Positions 7,159 through 15,904 are shown, numbered from the stretch's first letter. The stretch: 32,004 nucleotides of DNA from AC-32 sp036265535 (GCA_036265535.1 DATAOV010000070.1:1-32004); one strand, 5' to 3'. The notes: a model not told the origin generated them from the sequence alone. Translations and numbers: made by a program.

Positions 7159-9722
7159 TGCTCAGCGTCGCGTTGAAGGGCCTCGCAGGCCGGAAGGTCC
7201 GCGCCTCGCTGACCGCGGTCGCGATCGTGGTCGGGGTCGCGATGATCAGCGGCACCTACATCCTCACGGACACGATCAACAACGGCTTCAACACGATCGT
7301 CGTCAACTCGTACAAGAACGCCGACGTGGTTGTCTCCGGTCAGGCTGCGTTCAAGAACACGAACGGAAACGGCGTCGAGACGCCGACGTTCCCGGCCTCG
7401 GTGCTCGTGAAGGTGAAGGCCCTCCCCGACGTGGCCGCGGCCGCCGGGTCGGTGACGAGCGACAGCGTCAAGCTGATCGGCAAGGACGGGAAGGTGATCG
7501 ACACCGGCGGCGCCCCGTCGCTCGGGTTCTCCGTCGACCCGCATGAGCAGCAGTTCAACCCGACGAAGCTGACCGCCGGCTCCTGGCCGAATGGGCCAGA
7601 CCAGGTAGCGATCGACAAGGCGACGGCCTCGCACGAGAACTTTCGGGTGGGGGACACGATCAGGCTGCAGGCGGTGGGCCCGCAGCGATCGTTCCAGCTC
7701 TCGGGGATCGCGGAACTCTCCGGCGTGGGCTCGATCGGGGGTGCCACCTTCGCCCTCTTCGACCTCCCGACGGCTCAGCGGGTGTTCGACAAGCCCGGCC
7801 AGCTCGACGTGATCCGTATCCAGTCGAAGGCGGGCGTCAGCAATTCGAAGCTCGTCTCTGAGATCAAGCCGCTGCTGCCCACCACTGCGACCGTCCGCGA
7901 CACGAACGCTCAGGTCAAGGAGGACAAGAAAGATCTGAGCTTCGTCTCGTTCTTCAAGTACATCCTGCTCGCCTTCGCGGGGATCGCCTTGTTCGTGGGC
8001 GCTTTCGTGATCGCGAACACGCTCTCGATCACGATCGCCCAGCGGATGCGCGAGTTCGCCACGCTGCGGACGCTGGGAGCGTCGCGCCGCCAGGTGCTCT
8101 GGTCGGTTGTGATCGAGGCGCTGGTAATCGGCATCCTCGGCTCGCTCGTCGGGCTCTTCCTCGGGCTAGGCCTGGCGAAGTTGCTGAACAAGCTCTTCGT
8201 CATCTTCGGCATCGACCTTCCGCAGGGCCAGACCGTCTTCGCGACGCGCACGGTAATCGTCTCGCTCCTCGTAGGCACGATCGTGACCCTCATCGCCAGC
8301 ATCCGCCCCGCCCGCAGGGCCACGCGTGTGCCGCCCATCGCCGCCGTGCGCGAAGGATCCGTGCTCCCGGTCTCGCGGTTCGCCAAGTACGGGCCGGTCA
8401 CGGCGCTCGGCATCCTCGCGGCTGCGATCGCGCTCGTTGCCTTCGGGACTCTGGGCAGCGGAATCGCGACCGGGCCCCGCCTGCTGATGCTCGGATTGGG
8501 TGTGCTCCTGCTCTTCTTCGGTGTCTCGATGAACGCGGCGCGGGTGGTCCGCCCGCTCGCGGCCGTGCTCGGCGCCCCGACCCGCGCGATCGGCGGTGCA
8601 CCGGGGATCCTCGCGCGTGACAACGCGACGCGGAACCCCTCGAGGACGGCCTCGACGGCGTCGGCGTTGATGATCGGCCTCGCGCTCGTCACGTTCGTGG
8701 CGATCTTCGGCCAGGGCGTTTTCAAGTCGTTCGAAGACGCCGTCGACCAACTCTTCATCGCCGACTACGCCGTCACGGCGACCAACACATTCAGCCCGAT
8801 CGACGTCGCCGCGGGCAAGTCGCTCGTGGGGAAGCCCGGGGTCAGCGACGTGACGCCGATTCGCGCCGGGTCCGCCCATTTCCTCGGCAGCGACCACGAC
8901 CTCACGGCCGTCGCTCCGAACGTCGCGACCGGAGTTCGCATCGACTGGAAGCAAGGCGGCACCTCGGTTCCCGGCCGGCTCGGCACCGACGGCTTCTTCA
9001 CCGACACCGACTACGCCAAAAGCAAGCACTTGCACATCGGCTCACCCGTGAGCCTGGAGTTCCCGAGCGGCAAGCGAGTGAACGTGCGGCTGATCGGGCT
9101 CTACGAGCAGCCGAACGGCGGCTCGCCTTTCGGCGACGCGACGATCTCGACCAAGCTCTTCGACCAGTACATCCCGAGGCCGAGGGACGAGATGGTCCTG
9201 GTCAACACTCCGGACGGCGTCAGCGACGCCAACACGCAGACGCTGAAGGACGATGTCTCGGGCTTCGCCGATGCGAAGGTGCAGACACGCGACGAGTTCA
9301 AGGCGAACTTCATCAAGCCGATCAAGAAGATCCTCAACCTGCTCTACGCTCTGCTCGCGCTGTCGGTGATCGTGAGCCTCGTCGGGATCATCAACACGCT
9401 CGTCCTCACCGTCTACGAGCGGACGCGCGAGCTCGGGATGCTGCGGGCGGTGGGAATGACCAGGCGGCAGGTACGGATGATGATCCGCTACGAGAGCATC
9501 GTCACGTCGCTGATGGGCGCGGCCCTCGGAATGGTAGTCGGCGTCTTCCTCGCCGCCCTCGTTGCGCAGGCTCTCTCGGGTCAGGGCGTCGTCTTCGCGA
9601 TTCCGTGGGTGCAGCTCGTCTACTTCGTGCTGGCCGCGATCCTGGTAGGCATCCTGGCCGCGGTGATCCCCGCGCGCAGGGCTGCTCGCCTGAACGTGCT
9701 GAGGGCTCTTCAGTACGAGTAA
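7158..9722 (+). CDS. FtsX-like ABC transporter permease (MacB_PCD plus two FtsX domains)
   Basis: An 854-residue inner-membrane permease. It has a first membrane segment at about residues 12-36 and then a large extracytoplasmic domain rich in small beta-type motifs. A three-helix FtsX block starts at about 265 (FFKYILLAFAGIALFVGAFV), including the coupling segment MREFATLRTLGASRRQV. Further helices follow at about 410-470, then a second extracytoplasmic domain and a second FtsX block from about 727 to the end, containing ERTRELGMLRAVGMTRRQV. The duplicated architecture is that of long actinobacterial permeases, in which one chain supplies both halves. The substrate is unknown; relatives export lipids, lipoproteins or peptides, or act as mechanotransmission complexes. 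It is translationally coupled to the ATPase. Confidence 0.94.
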   Translation: MLSVALKGLAGRKVRASLTAVAIVVGVAMISGTYILTDTINNGFNTIVVNSYKNADVVVSGQAAFKNTNGNGVETPTFPASVLVKVKALPDVAAAAGSVTSDSVKLIGKDGKVIDTGGAPSLGFSVDPHEQQFNPTKLTAGSWPNGPDQVAIDKATASHENFRVGDTIRLQAVGPQRSFQLSGIAELSGVGSIGGATFALFDLPTAQRVFDKPGQLDVIRIQSKAGVSNSKLVSEIKPLLPTTATVRDTNAQVKEDKKDLSFVSFFKYILLAFAGIALFVGAFVIANTLSITIAQRMREFATLRTLGASRRQVLWSVVIEALVIGILGSLVGLFLGLGLAKLLNKLFVIFGIDLPQGQTVFATRTVIVSLLVGTIVTLIASIRPARRATRVPPIAAVREGSVLPVSRFAKYGPVTALGILAAAIALVAFGTLGSGIATGPRLLMLGLGVLLLFFGVSMNAARVVRPLAAVLGAPTRAIGGAPGILARDNATRNPSRTASTASALMIGLALVTFVAIFGQGVFKSFEDAVDQLFIADYAVTATNTFSPIDVAAGKSLVGKPGVSDVTPIRAGSAHFLGSDHDLTAVAPNVATGVRIDWKQGGTSVPGRLGTDGFFTDTDYAKSKHLHIGSPVSLEFPSGKRVNVRLIGLYEQPNGGSPFGDATISTKLFDQYIPRPRDEMVLVNTPDGVSDANTQTLKDDVSGFADAKVQTRDEFKANFIKPIKKILNLLYALLALSVIVSLVGIINTLVLTVYERTRELGMLRAVGMTRRQVRMMIRYESIVTSLMGAALGMVVGVFLAALVAQALSGQGVVFAIPWVQLVYFVLAAILVGILAAVIPARRAARLNVLRALQYE

Positions 9723-9733
9723 TCCGATCCGTC

Positions 9734-9754
9734 CGGAGCCGTGCATAGGCTCCG
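9734..9754 (+). terminator. Stem-loop after the permease gene, overlapping a candidate -10 box
   Basis: Perfect 7-bp arms CGGAGCC (9734-9740) and GGCTCCG (9748-9754) around a 7-nt loop. There is no T tract, so it is a weak terminator at best. Its 3' arm overlaps the TAGGCT box of the next gene. Confidence 0.4.
9746..9751 (+). promoter_or_regulatory. Candidate leaderless -10 box (TAGGCT)
   Basis: TAGGCT followed by 6 nt and GTG 9758; no Shine-Dalgarno. It matches the TANNNT-N6-8-start pattern repeated in this window. Confidence 0.5.
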
Positions 9755-9757
9755 CTC

Positions 9758-9946
9758 GTGCGACGCCTGCGACCGCTGAGCGAGGAGGAATGCTACCTCC
9801 GCTGCTACGGCTCCTTCGAGGCGACGGTGCGGCTGGTGCAATTCGAGCCGCGGCGCCCGTGGGCACTCGGCCGGATCACCGGTGAGGAGCTGCGCCGGCT
9901 CTTCGAGGTTCGGCTGGACTCGCGTGAGGCGGAGCTCGCCGCGTGA
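9758..9946 (+). CDS. Small conserved-looking protein of unknown function (62 aa)
   Basis: A 62-residue soluble protein I cannot assign. It begins RRLRPLSEEECYLRCYGSF and ends in a charged helix (EELRRLFEVRLDSREAELAA). It has two cysteines (Cys12, Cys16) four apart and no membrane segment or signal peptide. Codons show the strong GC bias at third positions typical of neighbouring genes, and a TAGGCT box 6 nt before the GTG supports independent leaderless expression. It lies just upstream of the DNA glycosylase gene in the same direction (84 nt apart). The CxxxC spacing might allow metal or iron-sulfur binding only with partner ligands; that is speculation. Confidence 0.68.
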   Translation: MRRLRPLSEEECYLRCYGSFEATVRLVQFEPRRPWALGRITGEELRRLFEVRLDSREAELAA

Positions 9947-10030
9947 GGGCGTGCCCGAGCTGGACCCGCTCCGGTCAAGGCGGAACCTGGCGCTCGTGGT
10001 CGCGGCGCAGACGCCCCAAGCCGCTCGGCC

Positions 10031-10582
10031 ATGAGCGGCCCTGCGCGCCGCGGGCTCGGCGTCGCGGGCACTGCACCTAGCGCGGTCCCGGACGTCCTCG
10101 GCCCCGGCCTGGACGTCGTCTTCTGCGGGATCAATCCGGGCTTCGTCTCGGCGGCGGCTGCTGCCCACTTCGCCAATCCCCGGAACGACTTCTGGCGGCT
10201 GCTCCACGCCGCCGGCTTCACGCCCCGGCTCCTGCGCCCGGACGAGCAGTTCGAATCGCTCGACTACCGGATCGGCCTGACCAACGCCGCGCCGCGGACC
10301 ACGCGCGGGTCCGGCGATCTTCGCCGCGGCGACTTCGCGGGCGCGGCCGACCGGCTCGAGCGGCTCGCGAACGACCTGGCCCCTCGCGCGATCGCGTTCG
10401 TCGGCAAGGAGGCCTACCGCGGCGCGTTCGGCGAGCGGGCGGAGCTCGGGCTGCAGAAGCGGCGCCTGGGCCAGACCCGGCTCTTCGTCCTGCCGTCGAC
10501 CTCCCCCGCGAATGCCGCGGTTCCCTGGGACGAGCGCCTGCGCTGGTTCCGCGCGCTTCGCAGGGCCGTCCCCAGCGCCTAG
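10031..10582 (+). CDS. mug: G/U mismatch-specific uracil-DNA glycosylase (Mug/TDG family)
   Basis: A 183-residue base-excision-repair enzyme that removes uracil or thymine mispaired with guanine. The catalytic-loop motif FCGINPGF (residues 31-38), with Asn35 as in Mug/TDG, is followed by ANPRNDFWRLLHAAGFTPRLL, typical of the Mug family. The C-terminal LPSTSPANA (154-162) is the DNA-intercalation/minor-groove loop. The length is close to E. coli Mug (168). The ATG at 10031 is the best start, although the frame is open upstream to 9947. A 27-codon reading frame beginning GTG 9951 overlaps this ATG (ATGA), which may simply be chance. It converges on nadE with only 4 nt between stops. Confidence 0.92.
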   Translation: MSGPARRGLGVAGTAPSAVPDVLGPGLDVVFCGINPGFVSAAAAAHFANPRNDFWRLLHAAGFTPRLLRPDEQFESLDYRIGLTNAAPRTTRGSGDLRRGDFAGAADRLERLANDLAPRAIAFVGKEAYRGAFGERAELGLQKRRLGQTRLFVLPSTSPANAAVPWDERLRWFRALRRAVPSA

Positions 10583-10586
10583 CCGA

Positions 10587-12362
10587 TCAACCGCGCCAGC
10601 GGTTCGTGATCGGCGTGCGCCGGTCGCGGCCGAATGCCTTCGGCGTCAGGCGGACCCCGGGCGGAGCCTGGCGGCGCTTGTACTCGGCCCGGTCGATCAG
10701 CGCCAGTGCTCGTTCGACGACGTCGCGGTCGAAGCCGTCGGCGGAGAGCTCCTCGCGGGAGCGGTCCTGCTCGACGTAGGCCTCGAGCACTCGGTCGAGG
10801 GCGGAGTAGGGCGGGAGCGAGTCCTCGTCGAGCTGGTTGGCGCGGAGCTCAGCGCTCGGCGCTCGCTCGATGATCGACGCGGGGATGAGCTCGCGCTGAG
10901 GCAGCGCTTGCGATGCCGCCGAAGGGTCGGGGCCCGCTGTGCCGGCGCCGACGCTGACCAAGCGCTCGTTCAGGTGCCGGGCGAGCCGGAAGACGTCGGT
11001 CTTGAAGACGTCCTTGAGCAGCGCGAAGCCGCCGGCCATGTCGCCGTAGAGCGTCGCGTACCCGACGGAGAGCTCCGACTTGTTCCCGGTTGCAACCACG
11101 AGCCAGCCGAACTTGTTCGAGAGCGCCATCAGCAGCACGCCGCGGACCCGAGCCTGCAGGTTCTCCTCGGCGAGATCGGCCGCCCGGCCGGCGAAGCTCT
11201 CTGCCAGGACGCCGTCGAACGCGTGAACGATCTCTTCGATCGGGAGCTCGCGAAACTCGGCCCCGAGACGCTCGGCGAGCAGCCGCGCGTCCCGTCGGGT
11301 CTCCTCCGAGGAGAAGCGCGACGGCATCGAGACGCAGTGCACGCGCTCGGCTCCGAGCGCCTCGACGGCCAGCGCTGCGGTGAGCGCAGAGTCGATTCCG
11401 CCCGAGATGCCGACCACGACCTCGCGAAATCCGTTCTTCTCGACGTAGTCGCGCAGCCCGAGCTCGAGCGCGAGGCGCATCTGCTCGAGCTCGTCGAGAG
11501 GTGTCGCCAGCTGCGGCTCGACCGGCCCGGCCGGTGTGCCCGGCACGCCCACGTGGACGACCGGCGCTTCCGGAACCGCGCCTCGCTCGCGCACGAGCGC
11601 GCGCCGGCGCACGTCCCGCAGGCGGCGCCCGACGGCGTCGGCCGGGTCGATGTCCACGACGAGCAATGCCTCCTCGAAGCCCGGCGCCCGGGCGAGGACG
11701 TGTCCCTCTTCGTCGAGCACGAGCGAGTTACCGTCGAAGATCAGCTCGTCCTGCCCTCCGACGCTGTTGCAGAAGGCGACGAAGCACGAGTTGTCTCGCG
11801 CGCGCGTGGCGAACATCTCCTCGCGCTCCCGGTCGCGCCCGACGTGGAACGGCGACGCCGAGATGTTCGTCAGCAGCTGGGCGCCCGCGAGCGCGAGGTC
11901 GGTCGCAGGCGGACCGGGCTGCCACATGTCCTCGCAGATGGTGGGGCCGATCAGCGTGCCGCCGTGCTCGAGCAGCACCAGGTCGCGTGCAGGCGCGAAG
12001 TAGCGGTCCTCGTCGAAGACGCCGTAGTTCGGCAGGAAGCGCTTGCGATAGAGCGCCTTCAGCTCCCCGTCCGCGCAGATCGCGCAGGCGTTGAAGAGAT
12101 CGCGGTCGAAGTGGGGAACCCCGACGAACGCGACGATTCCGTTCGTCGCCCGGACGATCGCGCCGAGCGATTCCTCTGCTGCTCGCACGAAGCCTGGGCG
12201 GAGCAAGAGGTCCTCCGGCGGATAGCCGGTGACGGCCAGCTCGGGGAAGAGCAGGAGGTCCGCGCCCGCCGCCTTCGCCTCCTGGAGCCCGCGCAGGATC
12301 CGATCCCGGTTGCCGTCGAGATCGCCGACGGTGGTGTTGATCTGAGCGAGCGCAAGTCTCAT
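10587..12362 (-). CDS. nadE: Glutamine-dependent NAD+ synthetase
   Basis: A 591-residue two-domain enzyme that amidates nicotinic acid adenine dinucleotide to NAD+, using glutamine as ammonia donor. The N-terminal nitrilase-like glutaminase domain has the full triad: Glu41 (FPELAVTGY), Lys107 (YRKRFLPNYGVFDE) and Cys143 (TICEDMW). The C-terminal synthetase domain carries the PP-loop GISGGIDSA (318-326), followed by ADP/NaAD-binding regions (LVVATGNKSE, GDMAGGFALLKDVFKTDVF) and an end like ITNRWRG. Length and domain order match two-domain NadE proteins. The ATG at 12362 begins directly at the conserved MRLALAQIN. A TAGGCT box 11 nt upstream suggests its own promoter despite lying downstream of the hydrolase remnant. 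Confidence 0.97.
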   Translation of the reverse strand: MRLALAQINTTVGDLDGNRDRILRGLQEAKAAGADLLLFPELAVTGYPPEDLLLRPGFVRAAEESLGAIVRATNGIVAFVGVPHFDRDLFNACAICADGELKALYRKRFLPNYGVFDEDRYFAPARDLVLLEHGGTLIGPTICEDMWQPGPPATDLALAGAQLLTNISASPFHVGRDREREEMFATRARDNSCFVAFCNSVGGQDELIFDGNSLVLDEEGHVLARAPGFEEALLVVDIDPADAVGRRLRDVRRRALVRERGAVPEAPVVHVGVPGTPAGPVEPQLATPLDELEQMRLALELGLRDYVEKNGFREVVVGISGGIDSALTAALAVEALGAERVHCVSMPSRFSSEETRRDARLLAERLGAEFRELPIEEIVHAFDGVLAESFAGRAADLAEENLQARVRGVLLMALSNKFGWLVVATGNKSELSVGYATLYGDMAGGFALLKDVFKTDVFRLARHLNERLVSVGAGTAGPDPSAASQALPQRELIPASIIERAPSAELRANQLDEDSLPPYSALDRVLEAYVEQDRSREELSADGFDRDVVERALALIDRAEYKRRQAPPGVRLTPKAFGRDRRTPITNRWRG

Positions 12363-12373
12363 AGTCAGGTTTT

Positions 12374-12379
12374 AGCCTA
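12374..12379 (-). promoter_or_regulatory. Candidate -10 box of nadE (TAGGCT)
   Basis: TAGGCT on the minus strand, 11 nt before the nadE ATG and within the 29-nt gap after the ancestral stop of the broken hydrolase gene. The spacing is longer than for the other boxes here, so a short leader would result. Confidence 0.35.
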
Positions 12380-12391
12380 TCAGTCGAAAAC

Positions 12392-13186
12392 TCACGAGTA
12401 CCGGTGGAGGAAGTCATCACGACTCGGCTCGCCTTCGCGTGATACGGAGCAGCCGAGAGCAGATCCCAGCCGTGGTAGTTGCCCGGGAAGAGCGCCAGTG
12501 CTTGTGGCTCGAACCCGCTCTCCGCAGCAGCTCGCGCGCGTCGGCCGGAGGCAGGTAGCCGTCGCCCCGCGCCGAGACGATCAGGACCGGCACACGCAGC
12601 TTGGGTACCGCGTCCGCCGCGTCGAGCTCGCTCTGCGGGCCGCCATACTGGTTCGCGAGCTCGGTCTCACCCGACACGCTGACGACTCCGGCGATCTTCG
12701 AACCGAGCCGCGAGCCGGCAACCATGCTCGTCACCCCGCCGAAGGACGCACCCATCAGGAAGACCCTCTTTGCGCCCTCTCGCTTCAGCTCGTCGACGGC
12801 GCCCTCGAGATCGCGGACGAATCGGCCCGCCTTGCCCGTGCTGCTCGGCGATTCCGAGAGGCCGAAATGACGGTGGTCGAACAGCAGGACGCGGAACCCG
12901 GCGTGGCTCAGGACGCGGGCATACGGAAGCCACCCGCAAAGGTCGGCGGGGGACTCGTGGGCGAGCACGACACCCGTCGCGCCGCTGCCGAGGACCGAGC
13001 CGTCCAGGAGGACGCGTCGGAGGCGCGAAACCACCCGACCTTGGTGTGCGTCTGCGAATCACCCTGCCCGCTTCCGCACCGTTGCGAGAGCGCCGGCAGC
13101 TTCGCGCCGCTCGCGTCAAGGGTGCTCTCAGACCCCGCGCAGCCCGCGAAGGCGAGGGCGAGAGCGGCACAGGCGAGGGCCCGCAC
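12392..13186 (-). pseudogene. Lipoprotein alpha/beta hydrolase broken by three single-base deletions
   Basis: Three consecutive reading frames together give one secreted alpha/beta hydrolase. Frame one starts at GTG 13186, overlapping the SDR stop by one base (TAGTG). It encodes a lipoprotein signal (RALACAALALAFAGC) and continues to GWFRASD near 13040. Frame two, to about 12500, carries VVLAHESPADLCGW, FDHRHFGLSE, the nucleophile elbow GASFGG and SARGDGYLPP with the acid. Frame three supplies ALALFPGNYHGWDLL with the catalytic His, and a final switch near 12420 gives DDFLHRYS and a stop at 12392. Each junction needs one extra base to restore frame; the repaired protein would be about 265 residues with a complete Ser-Asp-His triad. 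Either a decaying gene or clustered sequencing errors would explain this. As given, the sequence cannot encode the full protein. Confidence 0.82.
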
Positions 13187-13959
13187 TAGCGGCGCAGGCG
13201 GATCGCGTTGAGGTCGTCGCGCCTGATCTCGTCCGACCGGGCGATCAACTCTTCGATGTTGTCGTGCTCCGCGTGGAGGTAGCGCCCCGCCAGCTCGTCG
13301 GCTCGACCGGAGGCGAGCACGCGTACGAGGCGCGGCGCCAGCTCCGGCGGCGTCCAGGGCGCATCGTCCGAGAAGCTGCTGCCCGTCATCTCGGTCTTGA
13401 CGAGGCCCGGGCTGAAGTGGAAGACGGGAATCCGGCCGTCGAGCTCGTTCGCGAGTGTCTCCCCGTAGCGGCACACGGCTGCCTTGCTCGCAGAGTACGC
13501 AGTGCTGCTCGAGCCTGGAAGGTATGCCGCCCCGCTGCCGGTGATGACGATCCGGCCCTTGCCGCGCTGGAGCATCCCCAGGATGACCGCTCTGCAGCAG
13601 AGGTGGACGCCGAGGACGTTCACCTCGAGAACGTGCCACCAAGCAGCGGGGTCTGCCTCCCACGTTGCGCCGCCCTGGCCGCCGATGCCGGCATTGGAGA
13701 CGAGGAGGTCGATCGGGCCGAGCTCGCGCTCGACCTCGGCCACCGTTCGCTCGACGGCCTCGCGGTCGGTGACGTCCAGCTCGAACGCCAGCCCGCCGGT
13801 CTCGTCCGCGACCTGGTCGACCTGAGCCCGGGTTCGCGCGGCCACCGCGACACGTGCGCCCGCCGCGGCGAGCTCGCGGGCGATGCCGGCGCCGATCCCG
13901 CGGCCGCCGCCGGTGACGAGGGCTACCTGTCCGTCGAGTCTGTCAGCGGGTTGCGACAC
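13186..13959 (-). CDS. Short-chain dehydrogenase/reductase
   Basis: A 257-residue classical SDR oxidoreductase. The cofactor motif TGGGRGIG is at residues 16-23, NAG at 89-91, and the catalytic set is Ser142, Tyr155 and Lys159 in TAYSASK. An Arg/Thr-containing end of strand 2 (AARTRAQ) favours NADP(H). PGLVKTEM after the sixth strand is the usual substrate-side loop. The GTG start overlaps the upstream acyl-CoA synthetase gene by 17 nt and the stop overlaps the hydrolase start by one base, so the order synthetase, SDR, lipoprotein hydrolase was one operon. The substrate is unknown; placement after an acyl-CoA ligase suggests a hydroxyacyl or alcohol substrate, as inference only. Confidence 0.93.
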   Translation of the reverse strand: MSQPADRLDGQVALVTGGGRGIGAGIARELAAAGARVAVAARTRAQVDQVADETGGLAFELDVTDREAVERTVAEVERELGPIDLLVSNAGIGGQGGATWEADPAAWWHVLEVNVLGVHLCCRAVILGMLQRGKGRIVITGSGAAYLPGSSSTAYSASKAAVCRYGETLANELDGRIPVFHFSPGLVKTEMTGSSFSDDAPWTPPELAPRLVRVLASGRADELAGRYLHAEHDNIEELIARSDEIRRDDLNAIRLRR

Positions 13960-15883
13960 GTTCTATCTCCTCCAGCGTCTCGGGGTTCTCGAGCGACGAG
14001 AGGTCGCCGGGGTCCGAGCCGAGCGCCTTGGCGCGCACGGCCCGCCGTACGATCTTGGCACTGCGGGTCTTCGGCAGGGCCGAGACGAAGAGCACGCGCT
14101 CCGGCGCGAAGGCCTTGCCGAGGTCGCCCGCCGCGACGGCTCGGAGCTCTGCGGCCAGCTCCTCACTCGGCTCCACCCCGGGCACGAGGGCGCAGAAAAC
14201 CCACGCGACCTCCCCCTTGACCTCGTGCGGTACGCCCACCGCCGCCGCTTCCGCGACCGCGGGGTGGGCGACGACGGCGGACTCCAGCTCGGCCGGGCCC
14301 ACACGCTTGCCCGCGATGTTCAGCGTGTCGTCGGAGCGGCCGTGCAGGAACCAGTAGCCGTCCTCGTCCACCGAAGCCCAGTCGCCGTGCACCCAGATCC
14401 CCGGCAGCCGCCGCCAGTAGCTGTCCAGATAGCGCTCGGGGTCGCGCCAGAAGCCTCTGGTCATGCCCGGGAACGGCTTACGGCAGACGAGCTCGCCGAC
14501 CTCGCCCCGAACCGAGCGGCCCTCGGCGTCCACCACGTCCATGGCCATCCCGAGGGCCGGGCCGCCGAGCGAGCACGCCTTGATCGGCTCTGCGACCGTC
14601 GGCGAGAGGAAGCAGGCGGCCACCTCCGTGCCGCCAGAGCAGTTGATGATCGGGCAGCGGCTGCCTCCGACGTTCTCGAACAGCCAGCGATAGGGCTCGG
14701 GGTTCCACGGCTCACCGGTCGTGACGAGGACGCGCAGCGAGGAGAGGTCGTGGCGCGAGACGAGCTCCTCGCCGTGTGGGATCAGGGCGCGCGTGAGCGT
14801 GGGCGAGAGACCGAGGATCGAGACTCGCTCGCTCTCGACCAGCCCCCAGAGCCGGTCGGGTTCGGGCCAGTCGGGCGCTCCCTCGGCGAAGACGATCGTG
14901 CAGCCGAGCGCCATGCCGCCGACCACCTCCCACGGGCCCATGATCCAGCCCATGTCGGTGACGAAGTGGATCACGTCGTCGGGTCGCGCGTCCGCCTGGT
15001 AGGCAACCTCGCGGGAAATCGAGACGAGGAAGCCTCCCTGGACGTGGAGGACGCCCTTGGGCGGGCCGGTCGTGCCAGAGGTGTACGTGAGCAGGTACGG
15101 GTGCTCCGAGTCGACCTCGAGCGGCGCCAGCTCACCGCGCGAGTCCGCCACGGCATCCTCCCAGAAGAGGTCACGGCCGGAGGCCATCGGCACGTCTCCG
15201 CGGCCGAGCCGGCGCCAGACGACGACATGCTCGACCGAGGGCGACTCCGCCAGCGCCTCGTCGACGAGCGCCTTCATCGGGACCTCGCGGCCGCGGCGCA
15301 GCGAGCCGTCGGCGGTGACGACCACCTTCGCTTCAGCGTGCCGGAGCCGGGCCGCGATCGCAGGCGCGGCAAAGCCGGAGAAGACGGGAACCTGGATCGC
15401 CCCGAGGTGCGCGCACGCGTGCGAGGCAACGGCCACCTCGGGCGACATCGGCAGGAAGATCGCGACCCGGTCGCCCGGGCCGACCCCGAGGGCGGCAAGT
15501 GCCTCGGCGAACCGGGTGACCGCGTCCGAGAGCTCGCGGTAGGTGAGCGCCCGCCGTTCGCCCTCCTCGCTCTGCCAGACGGCCGCCTCGGCGTCGGCGC
15601 GCTCTCCGCGGGCCCAGCGGTGGACGCAGTTCTCGGCGAGGTTGAGCTTGGCGCCGACGAGCCACGTTGCCCACTCGGGACCGTTCGAGGTGTCGACCAC
15701 GGCCTCCCACGGCTGCGAGAACTCGAGCCCCAGGTCGTCGATCGCCGCCGGCCAGAACTGTTCCGGCTCGTCCTGCGAGAAGCGCAGAAGCTCGGCGTAG
15801 TCCTCGAAGCCGAGCCTGCGCGCGAGGCGGAGCGCGTTCGAACGCTCGCGCACCTCGTCGGTCGGTTTCCAGATCGGGCCCAC
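13943..15883 (-). CDS. AMP-forming acyl-CoA synthetase (Acs-like, non-acetate pocket)
   Basis: A 646-residue adenylate-forming ligase (numbered below from TTG 15892, which gives 649). The P-loop YTSGTTGPPKG is at 270-280, the A5-type motif SGGTEV at 419-424, the hinge GRSDDTLNIAGKRVG downstream, and the catalytic lysine Lys613 in PKTRSAKIVRR. The N-terminal region (WATWLVGAKLNLAENCVHRW) is Acs-like. However, the acetate-defining WWQTETG is replaced by NCSGGTEV, so the pocket probably accepts a larger or different acid. The start is uncertain. TTG 15892 gives a few more residues, but a TAGTCT box 8 nt before GTG 15883 matches the leaderless pattern of the window. It is divergent from the MFS exporter and heads the SDR/hydrolase operon. 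Confidence 0.92.
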   Translation of the reverse strand: MGPIWKPTDEVRERSNALRLARRLGFEDYAELLRFSQDEPEQFWPAAIDDLGLEFSQPWEAVVDTSNGPEWATWLVGAKLNLAENCVHRWARGERADAEAAVWQSEEGERRALTYRELSDAVTRFAEALAALGVGPGDRVAIFLPMSPEVAVASHACAHLGAIQVPVFSGFAAPAIAARLRHAEAKVVVTADGSLRRGREVPMKALVDEALAESPSVEHVVVWRRLGRGDVPMASGRDLFWEDAVADSRGELAPLEVDSEHPYLLTYTSGTTGPPKGVLHVQGGFLVSISREVAYQADARPDDVIHFVTDMGWIMGPWEVVGGMALGCTIVFAEGAPDWPEPDRLWGLVESERVSILGLSPTLTRALIPHGEELVSRHDLSSLRVLVTTGEPWNPEPYRWLFENVGGSRCPIINCSGGTEVAACFLSPTVAEPIKACSLGGPALGMAMDVVDAEGRSVRGEVGELVCRKPFPGMTRGFWRDPERYLDSYWRRLPGIWVHGDWASVDEDGYWFLHGRSDDTLNIAGKRVGPAELESAVVAHPAVAEAAAVGVPHEVKGEVAWVFCALVPGVEPSEELAAELRAVAAGDLGKAFAPERVLFVSALPKTRSAKIVRRAVRAKALGSDPGDLSSLENPETLEEIERVATR

Positions 15884-15891
15884 GCGCGCCA

Positions 15892-15897
15892 AGACTA
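15892..15897 (-). promoter_or_regulatory. Candidate leaderless -10 box (TAGTCT) for the acyl-CoA synthetase
   Basis: TAGTCT on the minus strand, followed by 8 nt and GTG 15883. It overlaps the alternative TTG start, which would then lie upstream of the transcript. Confidence 0.4.
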
Positions 15898-15904
15898 ACG
15901 AGCC

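Noticed and set aside
9951..10034. A 27-codon ORF overlapping the mug start by ATGA, like a leader peptide
   Set aside because: No ribosome-binding site and no recognisable pattern; overlaps of this kind arise by chance in GC-rich DNA.
10512..13211. A very long open frame on the plus strand (about 900 codons) antisense to nadE and the hydrolase remnant
   Set aside because: High-GC genes leave the opposite frame open. Its translation is Arg/Glu/Val-rich with no motifs, while the minus strand gives unmistakable NadE catalytic residues.
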